64,000 nucleotides of DNA from Mycobacterium sp. GA-0227b (GTDB lineage: Bacteria > Actinomycetota > Actinomycetes > Mycobacteriales > Mycobacteriaceae), in the NCBI RefSeq assembly GCF_001499855.1, contig NZ_LQIK01000029.1, forward strand, positions 186,001 to 250,000, given 5' to 3'. Made by a program: the position numbers and the translations under genes. Under the pieces are notes generated by a model. It was not told the origin of the DNA, made no database searches, and saw only the letters and a program-made list of their open reading frames with translations. Position 1 is the stretch's first letter; each line of letters opens with the position of its first letter. Positions 8,694 to 17,486 of this stretch are shown here, piece by piece.

Positions 8694-9890
8694 GTGACAT
8701 ACAGGGTGAAGGTTGGTCCTTATTACGACCCGTTCGACTTCGACATCGATGACGATCCCTACCCCGTGTGGAAGCAACTGCGTGATGAGGCGCCGCTCTA
8801 CCACAACGACAAGTACGGCTTCTACGCGTTGAGCAGGCACACCGATGTCGCCCGCGAGTTGGTGAACTGGAAGGACTATCGATCCGGCAAGGGCACCACG
8901 ATCGAGTTCGTCCTCAACGGCGTCGACGTACCGCCAGGCATCATCCTCTTCGAAGACCCACCGATCCACGATCTGCACCGGCGGCTGCTCTCGGGAGTGT
9001 TCACACCGCGTCGCATGGCCGCCATCGAACCCCTGGCCAGAGAGTTCTGTCGGCGCGCACTGGAACCGCTCGCGGACGCCGACAGATTCGACTTCATCGC
9101 CGATCTCGGCGCATGGATGCCGATGCGCACCATCGGCTACTTGCTCGGCATACCGGAGGACAGGCAGGTCGCAATCCGCCAGAACACCGACCGGATGCTT
9201 GAGCTCAAGGACGGCGGGCCCGTCGAGGTGGCCGACGACACGCTTACCCGCACCGGCTCGATGCTCGAGGAGTTCATCGACTGGCGTTACGACCATCCCT
9301 CGGACGATCTGATGACGGACCTGGTCAACGCCGAGGTCGAGGAACCAGACGGCACCCGGCGACGGCTCACCCGCGGCGAGGTGCTGACCTACACGGGCAC
9401 CGTCGTCGGAGCGGGCAACGAAACCACCACTCGGTTGATCGGTTTCGCCGGGCAACTCCTGTCCGACCACTCGGAGCAGCGCCGCGAACTGGCGGCGGAT
9501 TTCAGCCTCATCCCGGGCGCGATCGAGGAGGTGTTGCGCTACGAGGCGCCCTCACCCGTACAGGCTCGCTACGTGGCTCGTGATGTCGAACATTACGGCC
9601 AGAGGGTCGCGGAAGGCTCGGTGTTGCTGCTGCTCAACGGATCTGCTAACCGCGACGAGCGGCAGTACCCCGACGCCGACCGGTTCGACATCCATCGGCA
9701 GGCCACCCACCTGTCCTTCGGGCACGGCATTCACTTCTGCCTCGGCGCCGCCCTCGCACGGATGCAGGCGCGCGTGGCGCTCGAGGAAGTGCTCACCCGA
9801 TGGCCGGACTGGGAAGTCGACTACACGGCGGCCAAGCGTGCGCACACCTCCAGCGTCAGAGGCTGGGCGGCCCTGCCGGTGAGCGTGTGA
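8694..9890 (+). CDS. cytochrome P450 (second of four)
   Basis: 398-residue P450. Motifs: I-helix GAGNETTTR, ExxR in EEVLRYE, haem loop FGHGIHFCLG with Cys 349. GTG 8694 is chosen because it places VTYRVKVGPYYDPF at the start, giving the normal length; a GTG at 8610 would add 28 basic residues overlapping the regulatory region. No strong SD is visible. One base separates its stop from the AveC-like membrane protein gene, then a DapB-like gene overlaps by 4 bp, so the three are one translation-coupled operon and probably one pathway. Confidence 0.92.
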   Translation: MTYRVKVGPYYDPFDFDIDDDPYPVWKQLRDEAPLYHNDKYGFYALSRHTDVARELVNWKDYRSGKGTTIEFVLNGVDVPPGIILFEDPPIHDLHRRLLSGVFTPRRMAAIEPLAREFCRRALEPLADADRFDFIADLGAWMPMRTIGYLLGIPEDRQVAIRQNTDRMLELKDGGPVEVADDTLTRTGSMLEEFIDWRYDHPSDDLMTDLVNAEVEEPDGTRRRLTRGEVLTYTGTVVGAGNETTTRLIGFAGQLLSDHSEQRRELAADFSLIPGAIEEVLRYEAPSPVQARYVARDVEHYGQRVAEGSVLLLLNGSANRDERQYPDADRFDIHRQATHLSFGHGIHFCLGAALARMQARVALEEVLTRWPDWEVDYTAAKRAHTSSVRGWAALPVSV

Positions 9891-9891
9891 G

Positions 9892-10956
9892 ATGACGAAT
9901 ACCGTTGACAACGACCAGATTTCCCGCGCTACTTCACCCGACGACGCCAGGTTCTCGCCGTGGCCCGCCAGGATCGGATGGTGCCTGTTCTTCACCGCCT
10001 ATCTGGTTTTCGCGTTCGTGACCATCGCGACCATTCAGTCTGGCCTGCACGGCGACCCGACGAGGAGCAACCCGGATCCCGGCCCTGCTCCGTACCCGCC
10101 GTTCCTCGGCTTCGACAACTGGCCGCTGGCCGTGTCCATCAGTTCGATCCCGATGGCGATCGGTCTGATCGGCGTGTTGGGATGGCTGTCCTGGCGGCAA
10201 CGCAAGGTGCATTGGGCGGTCATCATCGCGTTCGCCGGCCTGATTACCGGTGCGCTGGACCCCCTCGCCAATTGGGCGACGTTCGCGATCTTCGATCCGC
10301 GCATGCTGCACTTTCCGTTCTCGTGGCGTTACGTCAACATCTCGCCGAACCTCGAACCGGCACTGGCATTCCTGGGTGGTTACGCGGCCTACTATCTGCT
10401 CAACGGGCTCGGCTTCCTGAAGCTGCACGACTGGCTACTCGACCCACTGATGCGGCGCGTCGGTTGGTTGGCATCACACCGGTTGATCCGGGTATTCATC
10501 GGCGCGACGATCATCGCCGTCCCCATCAACGGGGTCGTCCAGTTCACCTGGATGCGGGCCGGAATCTTCTTCTACACCGAAGCCGTCGGGCCGGTATTGC
10601 AGATCGGCCACATCCACTTCCCGCTGATCATGGCGGTCTACGACGCCCTCATCTTCGGCATGGTCGCGGTGATGTGTGTGCGTGACGAGAGCGGCGAACT
10701 GGTTCTGATCAACCGCATCGCGCGACGGTTGCCCGCACGGCGGGGCCGACCGAAGGTGATGCTGACCCGGCAGCTGCTGATATCCATGACGGTGGGCCTG
10801 GTGTCGTTCGCGGTGCCGTTGGCCGTGCTCGCCGGGCTGCGTGAAGCGGGTCTGTCCCGGCCGGCCTTCGATCAGAACCCGTTCCCGAATGTGAACCTCT
10901 ACGACCCCTACGGGCATCTGGAAGACGCCGGAAAGAAAGGGCCGTTCTACCGATGA
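9892..10956 (+). CDS. AveC-like (spirocyclase family) integral membrane protein
   Basis: 354 residues with about seven hydrophobic segments (roughly 29-48, 78-98, 107-130, 150-172, 190-213, 238-258, 288-310). The general pattern matches the AveC-like family; AveC of Streptomyces avermitilis acts in spiroketal formation and dehydration during avermectin assembly. Mycobacterial members have no assigned reaction. Tightly coupled to a P450 upstream (1-bp gap) and a DapB-like protein downstream (ATGA overlap), so it probably modifies a P450-oxidised lipophilic substrate at the membrane. Family call is by memory of the group, not a search. Confidence 0.7.
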   Translation: MTNTVDNDQISRATSPDDARFSPWPARIGWCLFFTAYLVFAFVTIATIQSGLHGDPTRSNPDPGPAPYPPFLGFDNWPLAVSISSIPMAIGLIGVLGWLSWRQRKVHWAVIIAFAGLITGALDPLANWATFAIFDPRMLHFPFSWRYVNISPNLEPALAFLGGYAAYYLLNGLGFLKLHDWLLDPLMRRVGWLASHRLIRVFIGATIIAVPINGVVQFTWMRAGIFFYTEAVGPVLQIGHIHFPLIMAVYDALIFGMVAVMCVRDESGELVLINRIARRLPARRGRPKVMLTRQLLISMTVGLVSFAVPLAVLAGLREAGLSRPAFDQNPFPNVNLYDPYGHLEDAGKKGPFYR

Positions 10957-12050
10957 AGTATGAACGCGAAAGACGCCACCGCGTCGTCCACGTCGGAACT
11001 GGGCTGACGGGGCGCGAGGCGTTGCGCGCGATCATCGATGACCCCGCGCTCGACCTCGTCGGGGTGAGGGTCTCGACGCCGGAGAAGGCCGGCGTGGACG
11101 CTGGCCAACTGTGCGGTGGGGCGTATACCGGTATTGCCGCGACGGATGACGTCGCGGCAGTCCTGGCGCTGAAACCCGACTGTGTGGCCTACTGTGCGAC
11201 CGCCGTCCGGCGCGAGGAGGAGGCGATCGCCGATATCGCCGAATACCTCGAGGCGGGCATCAATGTCGTGACGATCTCCACGATTCCGATGGTCTATCCG
11301 GCGGCGGCTCCCGCGCAGTGGCGTGCAGCTTTGGAAAGCGCGGCGGCGTCCGGTAATTCGACGTTCTATGCCACCGGCAGTGAGCCCGGATTCATCAGCC
11401 TGAACATTCCCACGGCCCTACTCGCGGGGGCGGGGCGCGTGGACTCCTATCGAATGGACGAGTACGCGCTCGACTTGGACAAGTCATATCCGATCTGGGA
11501 CGTCCTGCATGAGTCGATGGGATTCGGCAAGCCAGACGGCCACGTGCCGATCCGCATCGCGTCGGGAAAGGTGGACAAGGACTGGGGCACCGTGGTGCGC
11601 TATGTCGCCGACATCCTCGGACTCGACCTCGACGGAATAGAACTGGACTGGGAGACGCCCCTTGCACCAACCGATTTGGAGACGGCGATCGGGGTGATAC
11701 CGCGGGGGACGATCTGCGCGCATCGATGGCAACTCGCCGGAATCGTCGGCGGCCAGCCCGTCGTAGCCGTGCAGTACTTCGCTACGGTGAGCGCCACGCC
11801 ATGGCCCGAACATTGGCCGAAGCCATCCCGTGCAGGCCAAGGTGGAATGGTGTTCCGTGTCAACGGCTCTCCGAGCATGAGCCTCGAATTGTATATGGAG
11901 CAGTCGGCCACCGACCGGGTTAACCCCGGCGTCGCGGCCACCGCGATGGCGGCGGTCAACGCGATACCCGCTGTCGTCGCGGCGCCGGCGGGTGTGATCG
12001 CCGACCCACTGGCGGGACCCTCGGTCGTCACCCGGCGATCCGGCGGCTAG
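10953..12050 (+). CDS. DapB-like NAD(P)-binding oxidoreductase, paralogue 4
   Basis: 365 residues with a divergent Rossmann start, VVHVGTGLTGREALRAI, then LVGVRVSTPEKAGVDAGQLC as in the other three paralogues. ATG 10953 overlaps the AveC-like stop (ATGA). It is last in the P450-AveC-like operon and converges with the FadD gene, overlapping it by 4 bp. The consistent pairing of these proteins with P450s (here and at 3055) supports a redox step after hydroxylation, but no reaction is known. Confidence 0.83.
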   Translation: MKYERERRHRVVHVGTGLTGREALRAIIDDPALDLVGVRVSTPEKAGVDAGQLCGGAYTGIAATDDVAAVLALKPDCVAYCATAVRREEEAIADIAEYLEAGINVVTISTIPMVYPAAAPAQWRAALESAAASGNSTFYATGSEPGFISLNIPTALLAGAGRVDSYRMDEYALDLDKSYPIWDVLHESMGFGKPDGHVPIRIASGKVDKDWGTVVRYVADILGLDLDGIELDWETPLAPTDLETAIGVIPRGTICAHRWQLAGIVGGQPVVAVQYFATVSATPWPEHWPKPSRAGQGGMVFRVNGSPSMSLELYMEQSATDRVNPGVAATAMAAVNAIPAVVAAPAGVIADPLAGPSVVTRRSGG

Positions 12051-13660
12051 GCGCCGTCTGACAGGAGGTCGCTCAGCTGCTCGGCGAGGTCGGACTTCTT
12101 GACTTTGCCCGTGGCGGTGAAAGGCAGCGCGTCCTTCGGCGTGATCCAAATGAACTTGGGCACTTTGTATGCCGACAGGCGGCTGCGGATTTCGGTTCTC
12201 AATTCATCGGGATCCAGGTGCGTATCACCGCGAGGCACCACCGCCGCGGCCACGATCGTTTCGTTCTGCCCGTCCTCGACACCGACGACGTACGCCTCGA
12301 GGACGCCGTCGCAACCAGCGAGTGCCAGTTCCACCTCGCCCGGGGTGACATTCGTCCCGCCGCCCGTTTTGATCAGATCACCCAATCGGCCGGTGAACGT
12401 GATCCAGCCGTCGTCGTACTGCACTCCGCAGTCGCCGGTTCGGTAGTAGCCGTCGGGCGTGAAGACGTCCTCGCGCTCGCGTTTGTACAGCCGCTGCATC
12501 AGCGAGTAGCCGCGCACCCAGATCTCGCCGTCGGTGCCCGGAGGGACGGGTTCGCCCGTCGCGGGATCGACCAGCAGATGAGACAACCCCTCGATCGAGT
12601 GGCCGCCCGTCTCGCGGCGATCGGCGGGCTGCGCGGGATATGGGTCGACGCCGATGTGATTGCCGCACAGTTCGGTCATCCCCAGCGCATTCGGGCCCTG
12701 CGGCCGGCGTTCGGGCGGCACCATCGCGGGCATGCTGGTGCGCTGCACCGAACCGAGGTCGCGCTTCGTGAAATCGGGGTGTTCGGCCAGCGACTTACCT
12801 TGTTGTGGCCAACCCAACGTGATCGTGGCGTGATGGCGCTCGATCAACTCGAGCGCCTCGGCGGCGTCGAAGGCGGGCTGGGTGATCAGCGTCGCGCCGT
12901 GGTGGATCACCGCGTGGAGGCCCGTGATCAGGCCGCCGACCCAGAAGAACGGCATCGAGGTGAACATCACCGTGTCGTTCGTGACGCCGTAGGGGAAGGT
13001 CAGGTTGTAGGTGTGGCGTACGAGCGTGCCGTGCGTGTGCACGGGGCCTTTCGGGTCACCGGTGCTGCCCGAGGTGTAGATGATCATCACGTCGTCGGCC
13101 GGAGTCACGCAGGATTCGACGTCGACGAGGAATTCGGCGTCGTATCCCGCTCCGAGGTCGGAGGGAGGGGCCGTCGCCCAGGGGCGGTCGCACTGTCCCC
13201 ACACCGCGATCGTGCGCAGATACGGCGCTCGGCGGACGGTGAGCCTGCCGGGGGTGTTCTGGTCGGCCAGCCCCGGTAGCGCATCCTCGAGGCGGTCGAG
13301 GAAGTCGTGGCCGCGAAAGCCCGATCGGGCGAGGATCGCGCGCAGATCGGCGTGGCGAGCGGTCCACGCCAGCTCTGAGGCCTTGTAGAAGGTGTTCAGC
13401 GGCACCGCGACTGCGCCGATGCGCGTCATGGCGAACCAGGCGATCGCCCATTCGACACCGTTGGGCATCAGGATCCCGACGTGATCGCCCTTGCCGATGC
13501 CTTCGGCCAACAGTGCCGTTGCCAACCGTGCCGACCTCAGATCGAGGTCGGTGTAGCTCAGCACCTGACCGTCGGCGATCAGGAACGGCTTGTCCCCGAA
13601 CTGCGCCGCAGACGACCTGACGAGGGCTGGGATCGTGGGCGTGACGGTCGGGAAGGGCAC
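12047..13660 (-). CDS. FadD-type acyl-CoA/AMP ligase
   Basis: 537-residue member of the ANL adenylating superfamily, which activates a carboxylic acid to an acyl-AMP and then usually to a CoA thioester. Motifs: P-loop YTSGSTGDPKGPVHTHG, GMTE, YRTGD and the C-terminal catalytic lysine in FTATGKVKKS. GTG start at 13660. It faces the NTF2-like gene at 13768 across a 107-bp spacer that carries a GAGAAT-type operator, and its 3' end overlaps the DapB-like gene by 4 bp. The acid substrate is unknown. Confidence 0.92.
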   Translation of the reverse strand: MPFPTVTPTIPALVRSSAAQFGDKPFLIADGQVLSYTDLDLRSARLATALLAEGIGKGDHVGILMPNGVEWAIAWFAMTRIGAVAVPLNTFYKASELAWTARHADLRAILARSGFRGHDFLDRLEDALPGLADQNTPGRLTVRRAPYLRTIAVWGQCDRPWATAPPSDLGAGYDAEFLVDVESCVTPADDVMIIYTSGSTGDPKGPVHTHGTLVRHTYNLTFPYGVTNDTVMFTSMPFFWVGGLITGLHAVIHHGATLITQPAFDAAEALELIERHHATITLGWPQQGKSLAEHPDFTKRDLGSVQRTSMPAMVPPERRPQGPNALGMTELCGNHIGVDPYPAQPADRRETGGHSIEGLSHLLVDPATGEPVPPGTDGEIWVRGYSLMQRLYKREREDVFTPDGYYRTGDCGVQYDDGWITFTGRLGDLIKTGGGTNVTPGEVELALAGCDGVLEAYVVGVEDGQNETIVAAAVVPRGDTHLDPDELRTEIRSRLSAYKVPKFIWITPKDALPFTATGKVKKSDLAEQLSDLLSDGA

Positions 13661-13720
13661 GACTGAGAGGTCCTCTCGAAGGGGCTGGCCTCCACAGGAT
13701 AGCCACCCTTGCCGAAAAAC

Positions 13721-13736
13721 GAGAATACCGGTTCTC
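13721..13736. promoter_or_regulatory. GAGAAT-type operator: GAGAAT-N4-GTTCTC
   Basis: GAGAATACCGGTTCTC, one mismatch from a perfect palindrome, between divergent starts at 13660 and 13768. A TACACT at 13756-13761 fits a mycobacterial -10 box 7 nt before ATG 13768, which would make the NTF2-like transcript leaderless and place this operator around its -35 region. Confidence 0.65.
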
Positions 13737-13767
13737 GGCGCTGCGCCTGGGCCACTACACTGCAGCC

Positions 13768-14316
13768 ATGTCGCCGGCGGACCGACTCGATCGGCTGGAA
13801 TCCAGCTTCGAGATCGCCCAGTTGCCCAGCCGCTACGCCATGGCCCTGGATGCGCGCGATCTCGACGCCCTGGTCGCGCTGTTCGTCGACGACGTCGAGG
13901 CCGGGACGGAGGGCAGCGGCAGGGAGGCCCTCAAGCGGTGGTACGACGGGGTGCTGCGCAGGTTTTACCGCAGCATCCATTTGATCTGCGGGCACATAGT
14001 CGATTTCGTCGACGCCGACCACGCGACCGGGTCGATCTACTGCCGGGCCGAGCATGAGGACGGCGACGGCTGGTACGTCATCACGATGCGGTACGACGAC
14101 GTCTACGAGCGACGCGACGGCCGTTGGTACTTCGTCAAGCGACGCGAGCATCCGTGGTACTCCGTGGACGTGACCGAGCGTCCCGGACCGGAGTTCATCC
14201 GGTGGCCGACCGACGTGCCCCTGCGCGCGGCGATGCCGCATCGGATGCCGACCTGGCGGGCATTTTGGGACAGGGGAGACCCAGCCGTCACCGCACGGCT
14301 GTCCCGGCTCCCGTAG
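13768..14316 (+). CDS. SnoaL/NTF2-like protein
   Basis: 182 residues with the alpha+beta cone pattern of the SnoaL-like NTF2 superfamily: LESSFEIAQLPSRYAMALD helix, DLDALVALFVDD, then central strands ending in YDDVYERRDGRWYFVKRRE. Such proteins act as small hydratases, isomerases, dehydratases or binding proteins; no catalytic assignment can be made. The ATG has no SD and probably heads a leaderless message. Divergent from the FadD gene with a shared operator, followed by the CoA-transferase operon 74 bp on. Confidence 0.8.
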   Translation: MSPADRLDRLESSFEIAQLPSRYAMALDARDLDALVALFVDDVEAGTEGSGREALKRWYDGVLRRFYRSIHLICGHIVDFVDADHATGSIYCRAEHEDGDGWYVITMRYDDVYERRDGRWYFVKRREHPWYSVDVTERPGPEFIRWPTDVPLRAAMPHRMPTWRAFWDRGDPAVTARLSRLP

Positions 14317-14390
14317 CGCGTTTACAAACCGATTCGATAGTGCAATTCTCAAATTCCGTGAATGCTCGTTAACGCTTGTAGGAGGACATC

Positions 14391-15611
14391 ATTACCGTCG
14401 ACAAGGTGCTCAGCGGGGTTCGGGTGCTCGAGGTTGCCGCATGGACATTCGTGCCCTCGGCCGGCGCGGTCCTCGCCGAGTGGGGCGCCGAGGTGATCAA
14501 AGTGGAACCGCGCACCGGTGGCGATCCGCAGCGCGGCCTCGTCACCATGGGCATCGTCGACGAGGGTGGTGGATCGGTCAACTACATGATCGAGATCCCC
14601 AACCGGGGCAAGAAGTCGATCGGCGTGGACCTGAGCACGTCGGGCGGTCGCGACGTGGTTCACGAGCTGGCCAAGACCTGTGATGTGTTCCTGACCAGTT
14701 ATCTGCCGGACCGCCGGAAGAAGTTCGGCATCGACGTCGACGACATCCGGGCTGCGAATCCGAACATCGTGTACGTCCGCGGTTCCGGCCACGGTCCCAA
14801 AGGGCCGGACGCGGACAAGCCGGGATACGACGGGGTGTCCTACTGGGCGCGCGGCGGCATCGCCACCGTCCTGACGGAAGAACGCGATGAGCTTGTCCGT
14901 TCCCGTCCGGCGTTCGGGGATCTGCTCGGCGGTATGACGATCGCCGGTGGAATCGCGGCCGCGCTGTACAAGAAGGCGACGACCGGTAAGGGATCGGTCG
15001 TCGACGTGTCGCTGCTCGGGCTTGCCGCCTGGAATCTCAGCCCCGATGTCGCGGTGAGCCAAATCCACGGTGGCAGTGCCATTCCCAAGTTCAGCCACGC
15101 GGACGCGCCCAACCCATTGGTGGGCACGTACCGCACCAAAGATGGTCGCTACGTCCAGCTGATGATGCTGCAACTCGACAAGTTCTACGCCGAGGCGATG
15201 CGGGTGATCGGTCTGCCCGAACTGGTCGACGATCCGCGATTCGCCGGTCCCGCGTCGCGCTACGAGAATCGGGTCGCCTTGATCGCGTTGCTCGACGAAG
15301 CGTTCGCCAAGCGCACGTTGGCCGAGTGGCGCACGACGCTGGGCGCGCTGTCCGGTGCGTGGGGAATCGTGCAGACGCCGGGCGAACTCTGCGAGGATCC
15401 CGCCGTCACGGCGAACGGATATGTCGCGCATACCGAAACCGTCAACGGCGTACCGTTCGCCCTGCCTACCAATCCCGTTCAGTTCGACGAGGAGTCGGTG
15501 ATTCCGCCCGGAGCGCCGGAGCATGGCCAGCACACCGAGGAAGTCCTGATGGACGCCGGAATCGATTGGGACACCATCGAAGAACTCAAGGAGTCGGGGG
15601 CTATCCTGTGA
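14391..15611 (+). CDS. class III (CaiB/BaiF) CoA-transferase, probable ATT start
   Basis: About 406 residues, transferring CoA between acyl-CoA and a free acid. N-terminal LSGVRVLEVAAWTFVPSAG and the AFGDLLGGM segment (aspartate near residue 172 of the GTG-started form), which aligns with the catalytic Asp of formyl-CoA transferase, are visible. The first ATG/GTG in frame, GTG 14406, is 20 nt from the only SD, an ideal AGGAGG at 14380-14385. ATT 14391 is 5 nt from that SD and gives ITVDKVLSGVR, the N-terminus expected for the family, so a rare ATT start is proposed. Its stop overlaps the P450 start (GTGA). Confidence 0.88.
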   Translation: MTVDKVLSGVRVLEVAAWTFVPSAGAVLAEWGAEVIKVEPRTGGDPQRGLVTMGIVDEGGGSVNYMIEIPNRGKKSIGVDLSTSGGRDVVHELAKTCDVFLTSYLPDRRKKFGIDVDDIRAANPNIVYVRGSGHGPKGPDADKPGYDGVSYWARGGIATVLTEERDELVRSRPAFGDLLGGMTIAGGIAAALYKKATTGKGSVVDVSLLGLAAWNLSPDVAVSQIHGGSAIPKFSHADAPNPLVGTYRTKDGRYVQLMMLQLDKFYAEAMRVIGLPELVDDPRFAGPASRYENRVALIALLDEAFAKRTLAEWRTTLGALSGAWGIVQTPGELCEDPAVTANGYVAHTETVNGVPFALPTNPVQFDEESVIPPGAPEHGQHTEEVLMDAGIDWDTIEELKESGAIL

Positions 15612-16837
15612 GCGCGGCGCCGCCGGAGGTGGACAACGGACCCGTCGAATTCGATCCGTTCTCACAGGATTTCTTCGACGGCGCGTACGACACCTATCGT
15701 CGCCTGCGCAACGAGGCGCCCGTCTACTACAACGCGAAGTGGGACTTCTGGGCGCTGACGCGCTACGACGACGTGGCGCCCGCGACGAAGGATCACGAAA
15801 CCTTCTCGTCGGCCAAGGGCGCCACGCTGGACATGGTCAAGGCCCACGACGACGCGATCCCGGTGCCCAAGGTGATCATCTCGATGGATCCGCCAGAGCA
15901 CCAGAAGATGCGTCGACTGGTGAGCAACGTCTTCACCCCGCGAGCAATCGCCGGCTTGGAAGACATGGTGCGCGAGAAGGTCTACGAGCGCATTGAAGCG
16001 CTGAACCCGAAGTCTTTCGATGTCGTCGCCGACTTCTCGGCACTGTTTCCGAACGAGGTCATCACAACCATGCTCGGGGTTCCCAAGGAGGATCGGGACC
16101 AGATCAGGCGCTGGCTGGATCTCCTGCTCGAACGCCGTCCCGGCGAGATCGCCGTTCCCAAAGAGGGATACGAGGCCTCGATGAATACCGGCCTCTACTA
16201 TTACGACCTCGTACAGCAGCGCCGGGTAGCGCCACAGGACGACATGATCAGCCGGCTCATCGAAACCGAGATCGAGCGTGACGGCGTGGTGGAGAAGCTC
16301 ACCGATGTCGATATCACAGGCTTCGCGACGATGCTCGGGGGTGCCGGCGCGGAAACGGTCACCAAACTTGTGGGCAATGCGATGGTCGCGTTCGCCGACT
16401 TCCCCGACCAGTGGCGCAAGCTCCGCGAGGACCGCAGCAAGATTCCAGCCGCAATCGAGGAACTGTTGCGATACGAAGCGCCGTCGCAGTATCAGGTCCG
16501 CACCGCGACACGGCATGTCACCTACTACGGCAGCACCATTCCCGAGGGCGCCGCGGTGCTGCTTGTCACCGGGTCGGCGACCCGTGACGAGCGGATGTTC
16601 GAGGATCCCGACCGACTGGACGTCGATCGCGAACGCAAGATGGGGTTCAACCTCGCCTTCGGCTACGGCATCCACAGCTGTCTCGGCGCCGCGCTGGCGC
16701 GGATGGAAAGCCGCATCGCGCTCGACGCGCTGCTCGACCTCATTCCCGAGTACGAGGTCGACCGCGACGGCCTTCGGCGTGTGGCGATGTCGAACGTCTG
16801 CGGCTATTCCAACGTCCCGGTCCGTAGGAAGGGCTGA
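15608..16837 (+). CDS. cytochrome P450 (third of four)
   Basis: 409-residue P450 with I-helix GGAGAETVTK, ExxR in EELLRYE and haem loop FGYGIHSCLG (Cys 358). GTG 15608 overlaps the CoA-transferase stop by 4 bp, so the two are translationally coupled: CoA-ester chemistry and hydroxylation probably act on the same compound. In the oxygen-activation motif the usual ETT is ETV, a tolerated variant that may affect proton delivery. It ends against a convergent gene in a hairpin at 16831-16861. Confidence 0.93.
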   Translation: MSAAPPEVDNGPVEFDPFSQDFFDGAYDTYRRLRNEAPVYYNAKWDFWALTRYDDVAPATKDHETFSSAKGATLDMVKAHDDAIPVPKVIISMDPPEHQKMRRLVSNVFTPRAIAGLEDMVREKVYERIEALNPKSFDVVADFSALFPNEVITTMLGVPKEDRDQIRRWLDLLLERRPGEIAVPKEGYEASMNTGLYYYDLVQQRRVAPQDDMISRLIETEIERDGVVEKLTDVDITGFATMLGGAGAETVTKLVGNAMVAFADFPDQWRKLREDRSKIPAAIEELLRYEAPSQYQVRTATRHVTYYGSTIPEGAAVLLVTGSATRDERMFEDPDRLDVDRERKMGFNLAFGYGIHSCLGAALARMESRIALDALLDLIPEYEVDRDGLRRVAMSNVCGYSNVPVRRKG

Positions 16838-16861
16838 GGCGCCTCTTCAGACCGTCAGCCC
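16831..16861. terminator. inverted repeat spanning two convergent stop codons
   Basis: GGGCTGA at 16831-16837 and TCAGCCC at 16855-16861 are exact inverted copies with a 17-nt loop, and the loop side also holds the palindrome GAGGCGCCTC. The two arms contain the stop codons of the P450 and of the minus-strand gene. It could form a bidirectional terminator, without a U-tract, as is common in mycobacteria. Confidence 0.45.
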
Positions 16862-17391
16862 GGAGCGACGGCGAGGCGGTGAAATCCGCCGTGGAATTGC
16901 TCGACGGGCGAGGGAGGCGCCGCCGCGTCCACCGCCTTCATCGCGTGGTATTTGAACGCCCGCGCGGCGCAGCTGAGCCGGTGGTCGATGTCGGCTGCCG
17001 AAGTGGCTGCAGTCGGCCACGTTCCGCCCCATGCTGCCACGTCGGCACCGTGGCGCCGGGTGGCATCGGCGATCAAGCGCCGCACCCCGCGATGCCGGTC
17101 GTACATCGGCGCGGCGAACACGATCACATCCGGCCATTGCAGGCCGAAATCGAAACTGGGCGGCAGGATTTGGCCGTCGACACCGAGTATTTGCAGCGCC
17201 CGGGCATCGGACTCCGCCTCCAGGTACATCTCGACTTGCCAGCCCGCGCGCAGCACGTCGACGACGAGTCCGCCGGCTGCCGATACCGCGCCCACGGTGT
17301 CGGGTGCGAGCACCACCAGTTTGTAGGGCGTCCCGCGGCCCCGGTTCGCCTGCCGCGGCGCCTGCGCCGCCGATGCCGCAGTGAGTTTCAC
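16855..17391 (-). CDS. conserved hypothetical protein
   Basis: 178 residues, no family recognised. After a basic, Ala-rich N-terminus it shows YKLVVLAPDTVGAVSAAGG, a hydrophobic strand with a glycine turn, then VVDVLRAGWQVEMYL and WPDVIVFAAPMYDRH, resembling a Rossmann-like or response-regulator-like alpha/beta fold. GTG 17391 is chosen because GGGAGG lies 6 nt upstream; GTG 17412 lacks an SD. Alone in its transcript; a GAGAAT-type operator precedes it, so it belongs to the proposed regulon. Function unknown. Confidence 0.65.
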   Translation of the reverse strand: MKLTAASAAQAPRQANRGRGTPYKLVVLAPDTVGAVSAAGGLVVDVLRAGWQVEMYLEAESDARALQILGVDGQILPPSFDFGLQWPDVIVFAAPMYDRHRGVRRLIADATRRHGADVAAWGGTWPTAATSAADIDHRLSCAARAFKYHAMKAVDAAAPPSPVEQFHGGFHRLAVAPG

Positions 17392-17426
17392 CTGGACCCT
17401 CCCGATAATCACGGTATCAAGTTAAT

Positions 17427-17442
17427 GAGAATACGCATTGTC
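17427..17442. promoter_or_regulatory. GAGAAT-type operator: GAGAAT-N4-ATTGTC
   Basis: GAGAATACGCATTGTC, one mismatch in the right arm, 36 bp upstream of the hypothetical gene starting at 17391 and 45 bp downstream of the TetR stop at 17487. Confidence 0.6.
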
Positions 17443-17486
17443 ACTGGGCTGCGCGAGGGTGCGCGTCATTGCCGAAATCATGAGCG

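Noticed and set aside
14335..14350. ATTCTC half site (CGATAGTGCAATTCTC) before the CoA-transferase
   Set aside because: The left arm does not match; at best a half site, so not listed as an operator.
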